NCBI RefSeq assembly: GCF_016801865.2
Contig: NC_068939.1
Span: forward strand, 42,137,114-42,201,113
Source: Culex pipiens pallens
Taxonomy: Eukaryota > Arthropoda > Insecta > Diptera > Culicidae
Reading direction: 5' to 3'
Length of the DNA stretch: 64,000 nt
The notes under the pieces were generated by a model. The model had not been told where the DNA came from and ran no database searches. It saw nothing but the letters and a program-made list of their open reading frames with translations. Positions within the stretch are counted from its first letter, which is position 1; each line of letters begins with the position of its first letter. Shown here piece after piece: positions 22,867-34,670 of this stretch. Both the position numbers and the translations under genes were made by a program.

Positions 22867-22990
22867 GGAGCAGCCTCGGCTAACTGGTTACGGTGTTCGC
22901 TTTGTAAGCCAATGGTTCTGGGCTCGATTCCCATCTACTCCCGGCGAGAAAGTCAAGTACACAAGAATACTTGAAATGCTTAATATGGAA
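22867..22990 (+). mobile_element. tRNA-Thr-like SINE fragment
   Basis: The sequence GGAGCAGCCTCGGCTAACTG contains an A-box-like region. An anticodon-arm CTTTGTAAG (TGT, Thr-like) follows, then a B-box GGCTCGATTCCC and CATCTACTCC closing the acceptor. The body begins 'gagaaagt', as in the SINE at 45662-46215, whose head is the same family. The mismatched acceptor and fused body argue against a functional tRNA. Confidence 0.75.
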
Positions 22991-23348
22991 AAATACGTAG
23001 TTTTGTGAAAATTATGAGTATTCATTTCATTTTTTTTTTCAAAAAACGTAGTTTTGTGAAAATTATGAGTATTTTAAAAATTTGTGTTATAACTTTCGAA
23101 ATGTATGAAAAAATCCCAATCATGTGGTACATTAAAAAACTGAATTTTCTAGTTTTTTATTCCGAAAAAAACATAGTTTTGTGAAAATGTTGAGAATTTA
23201 AAAAAAAATGATAACTTTAAAAATTTATGAAAAAATCTGTATCATTTGATACTCATATTGCAATAACAATAATTTTGACATTTTTTTCGAATAGAAATTG
23301 CATTTTCAAAATATAGGAAAATACGTATTTTTGCCAATGTGTCCCAAA
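22991..23348. repeat. Local imperfect repeats of 'acgtagttttgtgaaaatta'
   Basis: The words at 22994, 23046 and 23168 (diverged) form a small imperfect repeat. The rest is AT-rich DNA without genes. Confidence 0.5.
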
Positions 23349-23499
23349 TACACAGAAAAAAATCATCCGGAAATGGTCATCAGTTTCTGGTGAATATTCA
23401 TCAGGTTCACATTTTTAGGTAATAATACTCAAAAAAAGAAGTAATATTCAGCTTATCAAATTTTCCATTCCAAAATTTAACTTTTTTTTTGCTGTGTAG
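23349..23499. mobile_element. MITE, TACACAG...CTGTGTA, 151 bp
   Basis: The ends TACACAGAAAAAAATCATC and TTTTTTTTTGCTGTGTA form an inverted pair with TA at both edges. The inner text (TTTCTGGTGAATATTCATCA, then AATATTC) is related to a diverged inverted element at 32962-33126. Confidence 0.7.
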
Positions 23500-23511
23500 C
23501 CAAAATCCCAT

Positions 23512-23678
23512 AAAGGACCATCCACAAACCACGTGGACACTTTTTTGGAATTCTCAACCTCTCCCCCTCCCCCTCGTGGACAATTGTCCATACAAAAAAA
23601 ATCTTTTTTGTATGGATCGAGGACAATCGCTAACAACCCCCTCCCCCCAAGCGTGCACGTGGTTTATGGATAGTCCCT
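23512..23678. mobile_element. MITE, CCACGTGG family, 167 bp
   Basis: The left end AGGACCATCCACAAACCACG and the right end CGTGGTTTATGGATAGTCCC are an imperfect inverted pair through CACGTGGACAC. TA lies just outside. The centre has C-rich and G-poor blocks and an inner palindrome CATACAAAAAAAATCTTTTT. A copy with one clear end lies at 41650-41792. Confidence 0.75.
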
Positions 23679-24600
23679 AAGCTCTGTGCTCCAATTATGC
23701 ACTCCTCGGTTTTGCATCCCCCATATGCGGTACTAAACCGCGGCATGACTGTAGTCACTTATTTTTACCTCAAGAAGCACGCCAGTATGTATCTCTAATT
23801 GGAATCACTTGGAAAATTATTGTTTTCAAAAGAACATAAAAAAGCAATGTTAATTGAATGTCATCCAACTGAAAACGATAAAGTCATCCCACATATTCGG
23901 AACACCCACATATTCGGAACACTTTTGTGATAATTTATCAATAACATGGCAAATGCAGCTTTTCTGTCGACCCTACCATTTTTAAGGACCTTTATTTTGA
24001 CATTCTCTTGCAATTTCACTAGTAAAAGTAGTACTTTTTGAACAAAAAACTACACTTCAAGACTATTTTAACCAGAGCAGCAAAACACTGCCTCCAAATT
24101 TCCTGTTCCATAATTGAGGGATGTTATTGTGCCTCCCACAATTGTGGAACACCTGAATTTAACTGATATTTTCACACAAAAAAAAGTTATCAGACCATTC
24201 ATAAAACATAATTTCAAGGGTCAAAGTTTTTCTTCAAAAACTTGATATAAAAGTTAAAACTTGCAGTTGTTCGATACATAACATACATGATGACATAGAA
24301 AATAAAATATATCGGGCAAGAAACGTTAAGTCATTACCAAACTTTATTTGTACACAAGAATTACTTTTTCTTACACGATTAGAATGATCTCAAAAACAAT
24401 TGACTCAAGCAATCTTGAAAAAAAAAATCACAAATATCAACAAGCTTCCCTGTAATTTTCGGAAAACAAAATGTTTTAGTTGAGAGACATACATTTCAAA
24501 ACATATTTTTAAGCGACATCATTTATAAAAAAAAGAACTCAGTTGCACTTTCTGCAAACTCTTTTTAAGATTTCATAAGAATTTTACATTTGAAATTAAA
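23679..24600. other. Dispersed-repeat remnants
   Basis: 'cccacatattcggaacac' occurs in tandem at 23889-23924, and a related 'cacaattgtggaacacc' at 24137. 24215-24275 matches 18223-18282. The rest is AT-rich with no gene. Confidence 0.45.
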
Positions 24601-25539
24601 AAAAACATCTTGTCACCCTGCGCTAAAACTATCATTCGTTACGCGATCGAAACGCTGTTGCTAGCCACGTGGCACTCTGGGAAAAAAGGGACAGAATCCT
24701 TTTTAATGGGTCTCGCTTCGTTCTGCGTTTCTCGTCACCACACCACCCAAAACCCTCCTCCCCCAGAGACATCCCTCTTTGGAGCTGGACCAAGGATTCT
24801 GAGCGCGTCGAGACGGGGGTTTGTGTGTGTGACTCGTGTAAACGACCCTGTGCGAGGATATTTGGCGCCAACCGGCGAATTGAAACGAAAGCAGAACATT
24901 TGGCGAACGCGTTGCTTTTTCTGGTCCGATTTTCCTTGGGAAGTTGACAGACTAGTATAGTTGGCTGATTTGGCGGAAAGTCGATGAAAAAAGCTAGTTT
25001 TTTTTTGTTTGCTCTTTCCTCAGTGTTTTTATTTTTGTAGAATTTCATGATGAATTTGCTTATAATGAAGTATGATTTGAAAAGTCTATAAACTGAAATT
25101 TAATCTCAGTTTTGTATAATTAAAATAAGTTAATATTTAAATTTGATCAACCTAACCAAACACACACACTATTTCGACAAGAAAATGTTGCCATGCAAAG
25201 TATGGTTAGAAGTGTTTTGTTTGTAACGAATTTTCCGGGAAATCTATTTTCCATTTGGACAACAAAAAACGACAAAGTTCCGTTGGAAAAATAGCGCGAA
25301 AGTAAAGATGCAAACTCAATTTGTCACCCAGGAAAGACGTTACGCTTTCCTGAGCACAGTTTTCCCACCATAAAGCATTGCAAACTGTGAAGCAAAGTCA
25401 TTGGCCATAATTCTGGCAGTAACTTTTCCGCTCCAGCTACGCATTTTACATCGACTTGGGCTGGAGCCAGCCTTACATTGTGGCAGTTCATTGCCGTTAC
25501 TGGCGCTGGCCTAAGGGTAGTAAGTGCTGTCTTGTATTT
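24601..25539. other. Unassigned; GC-richer island 24610-24960
   Basis: A 116-codon plus frame (24610-24960) and a 138-codon minus frame (24632-25048) overlap on opposite strands. Neither shows a recognisable domain, so I do not call a gene. It is ordinary unique-looking DNA up to the edge of the giant palindrome. Confidence 0.3.
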
Positions 25540-25563
25540 TTTTGACGAAGAACTTCGTCTTAG
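25540..25563 (+). repeat. Outer hairpin end of left arm
   Basis: TTTT followed by GACGAAGAACTTCGTC (25544-25559), a 7-bp stem with an AA loop, then TTAGGG. The mirror lies at 39573-39596. Fourteen bases of the same word (GACGAAGAACTTCG) also stand near both inner ends (about 32446-32460 and 34015-34029), so each arm is bounded by inverted copies of it. Confidence 0.85.
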
Positions 25564-25948
25564 GGCTCTATACAGGGTAGCAATCCAAAATTTCGCGGAG
25601 CGAAATGTAACGAAAAGAAATTAAACGCGACTGCAAGATTTGCAACAATAATATCTCAACTCCTGTTCAACACACGTAAAAGTGGTACCCACCAAACGAA
25701 AGGGGAGATTTCAAGCTTTCTTACTATACCTAATTAATGTCCATGAAATTTAGTTGAAGCACTTAAAAACTGAGTTTAAATTAATAAAACTGCTTCCACA
25801 CAGCAAGCAAGCACGCACACAACACACACACGCGCACACTCTCTCTCTCTTGACTCCGCCCCAAAGCCTTGCCTGCGTTTGACCTTGACACAATTTGGCG
25901 ATTTATTCCTTTTGTGCTGCTGCTTCGCCAAACGCCAAAACGATTTGA

Positions 25949-25990
25949 TATAAAAGGAAGTGCCGATCCAAAATCAAGTCAAATCAATTT
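25949..25990 (+). promoter_or_regulatory. TATA-like site facing into left arm
   Basis: TATAAAAGG at 25949-25957 precedes ATCAAGTCAAATC about 25 bases downstream. It points toward the 141-bp minisatellite. The mirror copy is on the minus strand at 39177-39185. The motif is the only basis for calling promoter activity. Confidence 0.4.
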
Positions 25991-26402
25991 TGGACGCCGA
26001 CCTGGAAGGAGCTCCTGCTGCTGCTGATGCGGGACCGAGGAGGAAACCAGCCACGAGGAATCCACGATCGGACGACGTTGCCATGGAGATTTTGCGGGAC
26101 GGAACCAAGGAAGGACGCGCGGGGTGACGGATTTCACAGCTCGGCGAGCTGCCTTCACCCCGCTCCCCCAAACCGGTGACGGATTTCACAGCTCGAGGTA
26201 GCTGCTCTCACCCGGCAAATTCTTCCACACGAATTAGTTTGAACCTGTCCTTCCCATCCGGGTTGAGGAAGCGGCCGGATTTCGTGCATCGTGTTGCCAT
26301 GGAGACTGCGGGACGGAACCAAGGAAGGACGCGAGGGGTGACGGAATCCACAGCTACACAGAAAGCTGCTCTCTCTTTGACAAATTTGACATTTCGGCAG
26401 TA
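25991..26402 (+). repeat. GC-rich leader with two internal near-copies
   Basis: GTTGCCATGGAGA followed by GCGGGACGGAACCAAGGAAG occurs twice (about 26077 and 26292). The phrase GTGACGGATTTCACAGCTCG is repeated with hairpin CAGCTCGGCGAGCTG. Only a short frame starts at the ATG (MEILRDGTKEGRAG, stop). The mirror lies at 38740-39150. Confidence 0.7.
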
Positions 26403-28304
26403 GTGGCCACCACTTGGAGTGGCCGGAGTCCCCGGGGATGTTCCGATAAGGGGATATTTACGGAACCATAAGAGTTGGGGCAATATGGGTATCAAACTTT
26501 AGGGATTTTGATACTGGACATGAAATTTGACATTTTGGCAGTAATGGCCACCACCTGGAGTGGCCGGAGGCCCCGGGGATGTTCCGATAAGGGGACATTT
26601 GCGGAACCATAAGAGTTGGGGCAATATGGGTATCAAACTTTAGGGATTTTGATAATGGACATGAAATTTGACATTTTGGCAGTAATGGCCAACACCTGGA
26701 GTGGCCGGAGGCCCCGGGGATGTTCCGATAAGGGGACATTTGCGGAACTGAAAGAGTTGGGGGAATATGGGTATCAAACTTTAGGGTTTTTGATACTGGT
26801 CATGAAATTTGACATTTTGTCAGCAGTGGCCACCACCTGGAGTGGCCGGAGGCCCCGGGGGTGTTCCGATAGGGGGACATTTGCGGAACCATAAAAGTTG
26901 GGGCAATATGGGTATCAAACTTTAGGGATTTTGATACTGGACATGAAATTTGACATTTTGGCAGTAATGGCCACCACCTGGAGTGGCCGGAGGCCCCGGG
27001 GATGTTCCGATAAGGGGACATTTGCGAAACCATAAGAGTTGGGGCAATATGGGTATCAAACTTTAGGGATTTTGAAACTGGTCCTGAAATTTGGCATTTT
27101 GTCAGCAGTGGCCACCACCTGGAGTGGCCGGAGGCCCCGGGGATGTTCCGATAAGGGGACATTTGCGGAACTGAAAGAGTTGGGGGAATATGGGTATCAA
27201 ACTTTAGGGTTTTTGATACTGGACATGAAATTTGACATTTTGGCAGTAGTGGCCACCACCTGGAGTGGCCGGAGGCCCCGGGGGTGTTCCGATAGGGGGA
27301 CATTTGCGGAACCATAAGAGTTGGGGCAATATGGGTATCAAACTCTAGGGATTTTGATACTGGACATGAAATTTGACATTTTTGCAGTAGTGGCCACCAC
27401 CTGGAGTAGCCGGAGGCACCGGGGATGTTCCGATAAGGGGACATTTGCGGAACCATAAGAGTTGGGGCAATATGGGTATCAAACTCTAGGGATTTTGATA
27501 CTGGACATGAAATTTGACATTTTGGCAGTAGTGGCCACTACCTGGAGTAGCCGGAGGCCCCGGGGGTGTTCCGATAGGGGGACATTTGCGGAACCATAAG
27601 AGTTGGGGCAATATGGGTATCAAACTCTAGGGATTTTGATACTGGACATGAAATTTGACATTTTGGCAGTAGTGGCCACTACCTGGAGTAGCCGGAGGCC
27701 CCGGGGGTGTTCCGATAGGGGGACATTTGCGGAACCATAAGAGTTGGGGCAATATGGGTATCAAACTCTAGGGATTTTGATACTGGACATGAAATTTGAC
27801 ATTTTGGCAGTAGTGGCCACCACCTGGAGTGGCCGGAGGCCCCGGGGATGTTCCGATAAGGGGACATTTGCGGAACCATAAGAGTTGGGGCAATATGGGT
27901 ATCAAACTCTAGGGATTTTGATACTGGACATGAAATTTGACATTTTGGCAGTAGTGGCCACTACCTGGAGTAGCCGGAGGCCCCGGGGGTGTTCCGATAG
28001 GGGGACATTTGCGGAACCATAAGAGTTGGGGCAATATGGGTATCAAACTCTAGGGATTTTGATACTGGACATGAAATTTGACATTTTGGCAGTAGTGGCC
28101 ACTACCTGGAGTAGCCGGAGGCCCCGGGGGTGTTCCGATAGGGGGACATTTGCGGAACCATAAGAGTTGGGGCAATATGGGTATCAAACTCTAGGGATTT
28201 TGATACTGGACATGAAATTTGACATTTTGGCAGTAGTGGCCACTACCTGGAGTGGCCGGAGGCCCCGGGGATTTCCGATAAGTGGACATTTGCGGAACCA
28301 TAAG
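26403..28304 (+). repeat. 141-bp minisatellite, left arm, ~13.5 units
   Basis: Each unit contains GGGGCAATATGGGTATCAAA, GAAATTTGACATTTTGGCAG, ACCTGGAGTGGCCGGAGG and GACATTTGCGGAACCATAAG. GGGGCAATATG starts at 26477, 26618 and so on, a period of 141. Variants include CTGAAA in place of CATAAG, GGGGTGTTCC for GGGATGTTCC, and TAGCCGG for TGGCCGG. The unit length is 3 x 47, so any open frame is carried through every unit. This explains the repetitive 92-218 codon frames on both strands. Confidence 0.95.
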
Positions 28305-31300
28305 CAGGGTTGTTACGGGAAAGTCGAAATAAAATCCGCGCCAAATCCGCGCCGACCGAAACCTCAATCCGCGCGAAATCCGCGCCATATAAAAAAAATC
28401 GCGACCACATTCAAGAAGTGTTATTTCCAAAGAAAAAAACTAATACAGAAAGTATTTGATAAAAAAATGAAACTCGTTTTATGTTTGAAGGAATGAAAGC
28501 AAAAAATCCTTTTAAAAAATACCTCAAGAGACGTCAAGAAAAGTGTCACAAAAAAAATCTTTTTGCAAATCAGAGGGATACTACAATAATTTTGACCAAT
28601 ATAAACAAAATTGAAAATTATAAACCAATATAAACAAAATTTAAAAATCTAATAAATGAAATTTAACTTCAAAAATATAAGCTCTTAAACCAAAATCTAA
28701 AATTTTAATATGAATAAATTTAAGATTTCGAAATTCTCAAAAATTCAAAATCTATAAATTTTAATACAGATTGTATTCTAAATTCTAGATTAAATTTTCA
28801 AAACAACCTATCCCTCATGGGTTTCCTATGCAGATAGGACCTTTTGAAAATTGAATCGAGAATTCCTCACTAAAATTTCATTCCGAAACAATTTGCATTT
28901 CCAATATTTTAAATATTTTCTTCTAAGAATTAAAGAATTTAAGAATTTATGAATTTAAGAATTTAAGAATTTAAGAATTTAAGAATTTAAGAATTTAAGA
29001 ATTTAAGAATTTAAGAATTTAAGAATTTAAGAATTTAAGAATTTAAGAATTTAAGAATTTAAGAATTTAAGAATTTAAGAATTTAAGAATTTAAGAATTT
29101 AAGAATTTAAGAATTTAAGAATTTAAGAATTTAAGAATTTAAGAATTTAAGAATTTAAGAATTTAAGAATTTAAGAATTTAAGAATTTAAGAATTTAAGA
29201 ATTTAAGAATTTAAGAATTTAAGAATTTAAGAATTTAAGAATTTAAGAATTTAAGAATTTAAGAATTTAAGAATTTAAGAATTTAAGAATTTAAGAATTT
29301 AAGAATTTAAGAATTTAAGAATTTAAGAATTTAAGAATTTAAGAATTTAAGAATTTAAGAATTTAAGAATTTAAGAATTTAAGAATTTAAGAATTTAAGA
29401 ATTTAAGAATTTAAGAATTTAAGAATTTAAGAATTTAAGAATTTAAGAATTTAAGAATTTAAGAATTTAAGAATTTAAGAATTTAAGAATTTAAGAATTT
29501 AAGAATTTAAGAATTTAAGAATTTAAGAATTTAAGAATTTAAGAATTTAAGAATTTAAGAATTTAAGAATTTAAGAATTTAAGAATTTAAGAATTTAAGA
29601 ATTTAAGAATTTAAGAATTTAAGAATTTAAGAATTTAAGAATTTAAGAATTTAAGAATTTAAGAATTTAAGAATTTAAGAATTTAAGAATTTAAGAATTT
29701 AAGAATTTAAGAATTTAAGAATTTAAGAATTTAAGAATTTAAGAATTTAAGAATTTAAGAATTTAAGAATTTAAGAATTTAAGAATTTAAGAATTTAAGA
29801 ATTTAAGAATTTAAGAATTTAAGAATTTAAGAATTTAAGAATTTAAGAATTTAAGAATTTAAGAATTTAAGAATTTAAGAATTTAAGAATTTAAGAATTT
29901 AAGAATTTAAGAATTTAAGAATTTAAGAATTTAAGAATTTAAGAATTTAAGAATTTAAGAATTTAAGAATTTAAGAATTTAAGAATTTAAGAATTTAAGA
30001 ATTTAAGAATTTAAGAATTTAAGAATTTAAGAATTTAAGAATTTAAGAATTTAAGAATTTAAGAATTTAAGAATTTAAGAATTTAAGAATTTAAGAATTT
30101 AAGAATTTAAGAATTTAAGAATTTAAGAATTTAAGAATTTAAGAATTTAAGAATTTAAGAATTTAAGAATTTAAGAATTTAAGAATTTAAGAATTTAAGA
30201 ATTTAAGAATTTAAGAATTTAAGAATTTAAGAATTTAAGAATTTAAGAATTTAAGAATTTAAGAATTTAAGAATTTAAGAATTTAAGAATTTAAGAATTT
30301 AAGAATTTAAGAATTTAAGAATTTAAGAATTTAAGAATTTAAGAATTTAAGAATTTAAGAATTTAAGAATTTAAGAATTTAAGAATTTAAGAATTTAAGA
30401 ATTTAAGAATTTAAGAATTTAAGAATTTAAGAATTTAAGAATTTAAGAATTTAAGAATTTAAGAATTTAAGAATTTAAGAATTTAAGAATTTAAGAATTT
30501 AAGAATTTAAGAATTTAAGAATTTAAGAATTTAAGAATTTAAGAATTTAAGAATTTAAGAATTTAAGAATTTAAGAATTTAAGAATTTAAGAATTTAAGA
30601 ATTTAAGAATTTAAGAATTTAAGAATTTAAGAATTTAAGAATTTAAGAATTTAAGAATTTAAGAATTTAAGAATTTAAGAATTTAAGAATTTAAGAATTT
30701 AAGAATTTAAGAATTTAAGAATTTAAGAATTTAAGAATTTAAGAATTTAAGAATTTAAGAATTTAAGAATTTAAGAATTTAAGAATTTAAGAATTTAAGA
30801 ATTTAAGAATTTAAGAATTTAAGAATTTAGGAATTTAAGAATTTAAGAATTTAAGAATTTAAGAATTTAAGAATTTAAGAATTTAAGAATTTAAGAATTT
30901 AAGAATTTAAGAATTTAGGAATTTAGGAATTTAGGAATTTAAGAATTTAAATTTTATTTGAGATTTTTTAGATTTCCGTTTTTTGTTTGTTTGCAAAATT
31001 GTTTTAAATTTATTTTTTTTACTTTTCAAATTTTGATTTTTTTTAAATTTTGATTTTTTTAATTTTGAATTTTTCTTTAAATTTTGAATTTTGGATTTTT
31101 TTTAATTTTTTGAGGTTTTGAATTTCAGATTTTTAAAACTCTGAATTTAGAAATTTCGAATTTTTTTAATTTCAACTTTTGAAATTCGAAATTAAAAAAA
31201 ACTATTAAAATATAAAAAAAAGTTTCGAATTTTTGAAATTTTAATTTTGAATGATGAAGCATTAATTTTTGAATGTTCTGATCTTTTTATTTTTTGCCAA

Positions 31301-31805
31301 GAATGTTTAAATTTAGAAAAATATTTCTACGGGTAAATCCCATCTAAAATTCAAAGGCAAATTGAATATATCCACTATAAAATTAAAAATAAATAAGGTA
31401 AAAAACATTACTCAAATTCAATAGAAATTACATATTCAGAGCCGGATATATTGAGAAATTAGTTAAGTGTAGTAGAAATTTTATTTAGGAATTTCTCAAC
31501 CATAAATTTAAAAAATAATCTCTACGTAATCTTACATCTTAATTTTTCGAAAATAAACATTTTCAGAAAAAAAATCTATTAATAAGAAATTGAAATTGCA
31601 CTCAATGGGAAAAAAACATATTCTCGCAATTCTTGATAATATTTTTCTTAATAACGTGACAGTAATTCTAGCTATTTATTTATCAAAATTGCCATCCGCG
31701 CGAAATCCGCGCCTGAGCAAAATTAGCCAGCAAATCCGCGCCAGATCCGCGCTATCCGCGCGAAACGCGCCATCCGCGCGATCCGCGCCGTCCGTAACAA
31801 CCCTG
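28305..31805. mobile_element. hAT-like element nested in the minisatellite, left arm, 3501 bp
   Basis: The ends CAGGGTTGTTACGG and CCGTAACAACCCTG are flanked by CATAAG on both sides (28299-28304 and 31806-31811). CATAAG is a word of the minisatellite unit, giving a 6-bp apparent duplication. Both ends are crowded with ATCCGCGC words, at least four on the left and more on the right, resembling subterminal transposase-binding sites. The interior is AT-rich and dominated by an AAGAATTT satellite. No transposase frame is present. CAGGG ends suggest hAT, but hAT normally duplicates 8 bp, so the class is tentative. Confidence 0.8.
28925..30951. repeat. (AAGAATTT)n octamer satellite, 2.0 kb
   Basis: About 250 consecutive copies of AAGAATTT are almost free of variation for ~1.9 kb. 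The few variants cluster at the edges (a T for A near 28950, AGG for AAG near 30829 and 30917-30935). The mirror array is 35531-36211, only ~85 copies. Confidence 0.98.
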
Positions 31806-32116
31806 CATAAGAGTTGGGGCAATATGGGTATCAAACTTTAGGGATTTTGAAACTGGTCCTGAAATTTGGCATTTTGTCAGCAGTGGCCACCACCTGGAGT
31901 GGCCGGAGGCCCCGGGGATGTTCCGATAAGGGGACATTTGCGGAACCATAAGAGTTGGGGCAATATGGGTATCAAACTTAAGGGTTTTTGATACTGGACA
32001 TGAAATTTGACAGTAATGACCACCACCTGGAGTGGCCGGAGGCCCCGGGGATGTTCCGATAAGGGGACATTTGCGGAACCATAAGAGTTGGGGCAATATG
32101 GGTATCAAGCTCTAGG
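31806..32116 (+). repeat. 141-bp minisatellite resumes, ~2 units
   Basis: Two more units follow the hAT-like insert. The second lacks a few bases (GAAATTTGACAGTAATGACC). The array ends at 'atcaagctctagggtttgtg'. Confidence 0.9.
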
Positions 32117-32500
32117 GTTTGTGTGTTGTGTCTTTAACACATGGTTCAGAATGACTCTTTGTAATAAATTTTATTGTTTGCAAAATATTTCTTGAAAATT
32201 GTTCAATGCCGAAAGTTTAACAGAAAATTGATGAAATGATTTCATATCAACTGGCCCGAAAATTTTGCCATCACGATTAGCTAAAGAAGCGTTTGAAAGT
32301 TTTAATTGTTATCAAACGTCAAAATACCATGAGACCATCTTTGAGCAAAAATAAATAGATCTTACGAAATAACTATTTCGTGATTGATTTTGTGGCCAAG
32401 AAACGCAAATATTAAAAACTCTAAAAATTTCATTTACTTTTGTGTCCGAAGTTCTTCGTCATGATGGTTATGCCTGTAGGATTACCACTGCACCTTTTTT
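32117..32500. other. Inner end of left arm
   Basis: AT-rich sequence ending CCGAAGTTCTTCGTC (32446-32460) and then about 40 bp up to CACCTTTTTT. It is mirrored at 33975-34358. No gene is seen. Confidence 0.8.
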
Positions 32501-33974
32501 ATTTGAATAACTTTTCCAGAAAGAATTTAATTAATTAAAAAAAATCTATTTAACACATTGGTTTAGTAAAGCAAAATGCTTTGCTCTTCATCAATTCATA
32601 ATTAAACAAATACTCAGCCAAATCGAAAAACTTTGCTGCATGCAAGTGTTAATTTTCAGTGTTGAGCTAAAAAGCATCAAGCGTTGCGTGTCTTTGCTAG
32701 AAGCTTTTTGAGTGTTGTTGTCTTGGATAACGTAGCAAGGATAATTTATCCCGGCTGCAGCAAAGCTCAGGATATCTGCGGTACTAGATTTGGGACAAGA
32801 GGTACTAGATCGGAATTTTGGTTTCGTCGATTACCACTCATTCCAATAAGATTTGCTTCAAATAAGAAATCACTTGAAATCAGATTTTATTTGAAATGGA
32901 TTCTGTTGAAAAATATAATTACAGAGCAAAAAAAGTTGAATTAAGGAATGTTAAACATTTGGTAGGTTGAGTAATATTACCTCAATAATGTGTAAAAATG
33001 TGAACCTGATATTCACCAGAAACTTATAAAAATTCATTATTTTCTGATGTTATATTACACATTTTTTTCACACAAAATCTGTCAACATTTCCTGATGAAT
33101 ATTACCATCACTTTTGTTTCTATGTAGAGAAGTATACCAATATAAGCATACATTCTAAACCGAAATTTAGTATCACGTCGTTGTTGTGCTATTTTGACAA
33201 CATCAGATTTAAAAAAAAAGAAAATCGGTAAGTTGTTTTATTGTTTATTATGATGAACGTTAAATTTGTCAGTTTCCAAATAAGAGTTTAATTGCAAAAT
33301 TTATGTTTAAAATTATTAGTGTTTCAACTTTATTTAATAAAAATATATATGCATTATCTTTATCTCTTACTACAAACGGACTATTCATAATCATCAGCAA
33401 GATAAACTCCTTATTTCCAACCACCATTAAAGGTTGCACTGTTTTTTAGGGGGCACGCTGCCACAAAGGAAAATAAATATTCAGTCAGCTCACAGGAAGT
33501 ATGACATAAAAACGGAACCGAGCTGTCATCCTTGGCGATGGTGCTGCTTCTGCTATAATCGTGCACATTTCAGAAGCTAAGGAGCAAAAAGTTACATTAT
33601 GGAGTTCAAGTCAAGAAAAATGGATTACCAGCTCGGTATCAAAGGTTAGAACACTGAAATTACTCTTGCGATAACGTAAGGATTTTTATAAAGACTATAC
33701 ATTAATTTAAAATAAGCTTGCTGACAGAAAAAAATGTTGTACATATTGTTAATTTAACCTTAACAATTTATTAAGGGTGAAAACACCAGTTTTTACCCTT
33801 GAAAAAGAGATTTCCCTAGAAATTAAATTATGGTGTAATGCAAGGATATAGGTAGGGTAAGTTTACAAATTTTGACCTAAATGATTCTATTTGATTTAAG
33901 TGAAAATTGCTTACTACTTAAATGCTGAAAAAACTAAAATTACCTGATTTCTTACTATTTAAACAAACTATAAT
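32501..33974. other. Unique spacer of the palindrome
   Basis: 1474 bp not repeated in the arms. 32962-33126 looks like a diverged MITE related to 23349-23499 (GAACCTGATATTCACCAGAA against TTTCCTGATGAATATTACCA). An 86-codon frame at 32684-32944 has no domain. 33510-33674 is an open stretch without ATG reading AVILGDGAASAIIVHISEAK and then LWSSSQEKW. It looks protein-like but is unidentified. Confidence 0.5.
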
Positions 33975-34367
33975 AAAAAAAGGTGCAGTGGTAATCCTAC
34001 AGGCATAACCATCATGACGAAGAACTTCGGACACAAAAGTAAATGAAATTTTTAGAGTTTTTAATATTTGCGTTTCTTGGCCACAAAATCAATCACGAAA
34101 TAGTTATTTCGTAAGATCTATTTATTTTTGCTCAAAGATGGTCTCATGGTATTTTGACGTTTGATAACAATTAAAACTTTCAAACGCTTCTTTAGCTAAT
34201 CGTGATGGCAAAATTTTCGGGCCAGTTGATATGAAATCATTTCATCAATTTTCTGTTAAACTTTCGGCATTGAACAATTTTCAAGAAATATTTTGCAAAC
34301 AATAAAATTTATTACAAAGAGTCATTCTGAACCATGTGTTAAAGACACAACACACAAACCCTAGAGC
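33975..34367. other. Inner end of right arm
   Basis: Reverse complement of 32110-32500, with GACGAAGAACTTCGG at about 34015-34029. Confidence 0.85.
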
Positions 34368-34670
34368 TTGATACCCATATTGCCCCAACTCTTATGGTTC
34401 CGCAAATGTCCCCTTATCGGAACATCCCCGGGGCCTCCGGCCACTCCAGGTGGTGGTCATTACTGTCAAATTTCATGTCCAGTATCAAAAACCCTTAAGT
34501 TTGATACCCATATTGCCCCAACTCTTATGGTTCCGCAAATGTCCCCTTATCGGAACATCCCCGGGGCCTCCGGCCACTCCAGGTGGTGGCCACTGCTGAC
34601 AAAATGCCAAATTTCAGGACCAGTTTCAAAATCCCTAAAGTTTGATACCCATATTGCCCCAACTCTTATG
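34368..34670 (-). repeat. 141-bp minisatellite, right arm inner, ~2 units
   Basis: Mirror of 31806-32116. A 118-codon frame here is the same repeat read in the opposite arm. Confidence 0.9.

Noticed and set aside
21744..24621. CAGGGTGAC at 21744 and GTCACCCTG at 24621 as ends of a 2.9-kb hAT element
   Set aside because: The inverted match is short and the 8 bases outside each end (TTGACCTG and CGCTAAAA) do not match.
26800..27456. 218-codon minus-strand frame of repeated MVPQMSPYRN units
   Set aside because: It is the 141-bp minisatellite. 141 is divisible by 3, so one open unit stays open in the next; stops appear in variant units.
28925..30951. Octamer array as telomeric repeat
   Set aside because: AAGAATTT is not an insect telomere motif, and the array lies inside a transposon with a mirrored copy.
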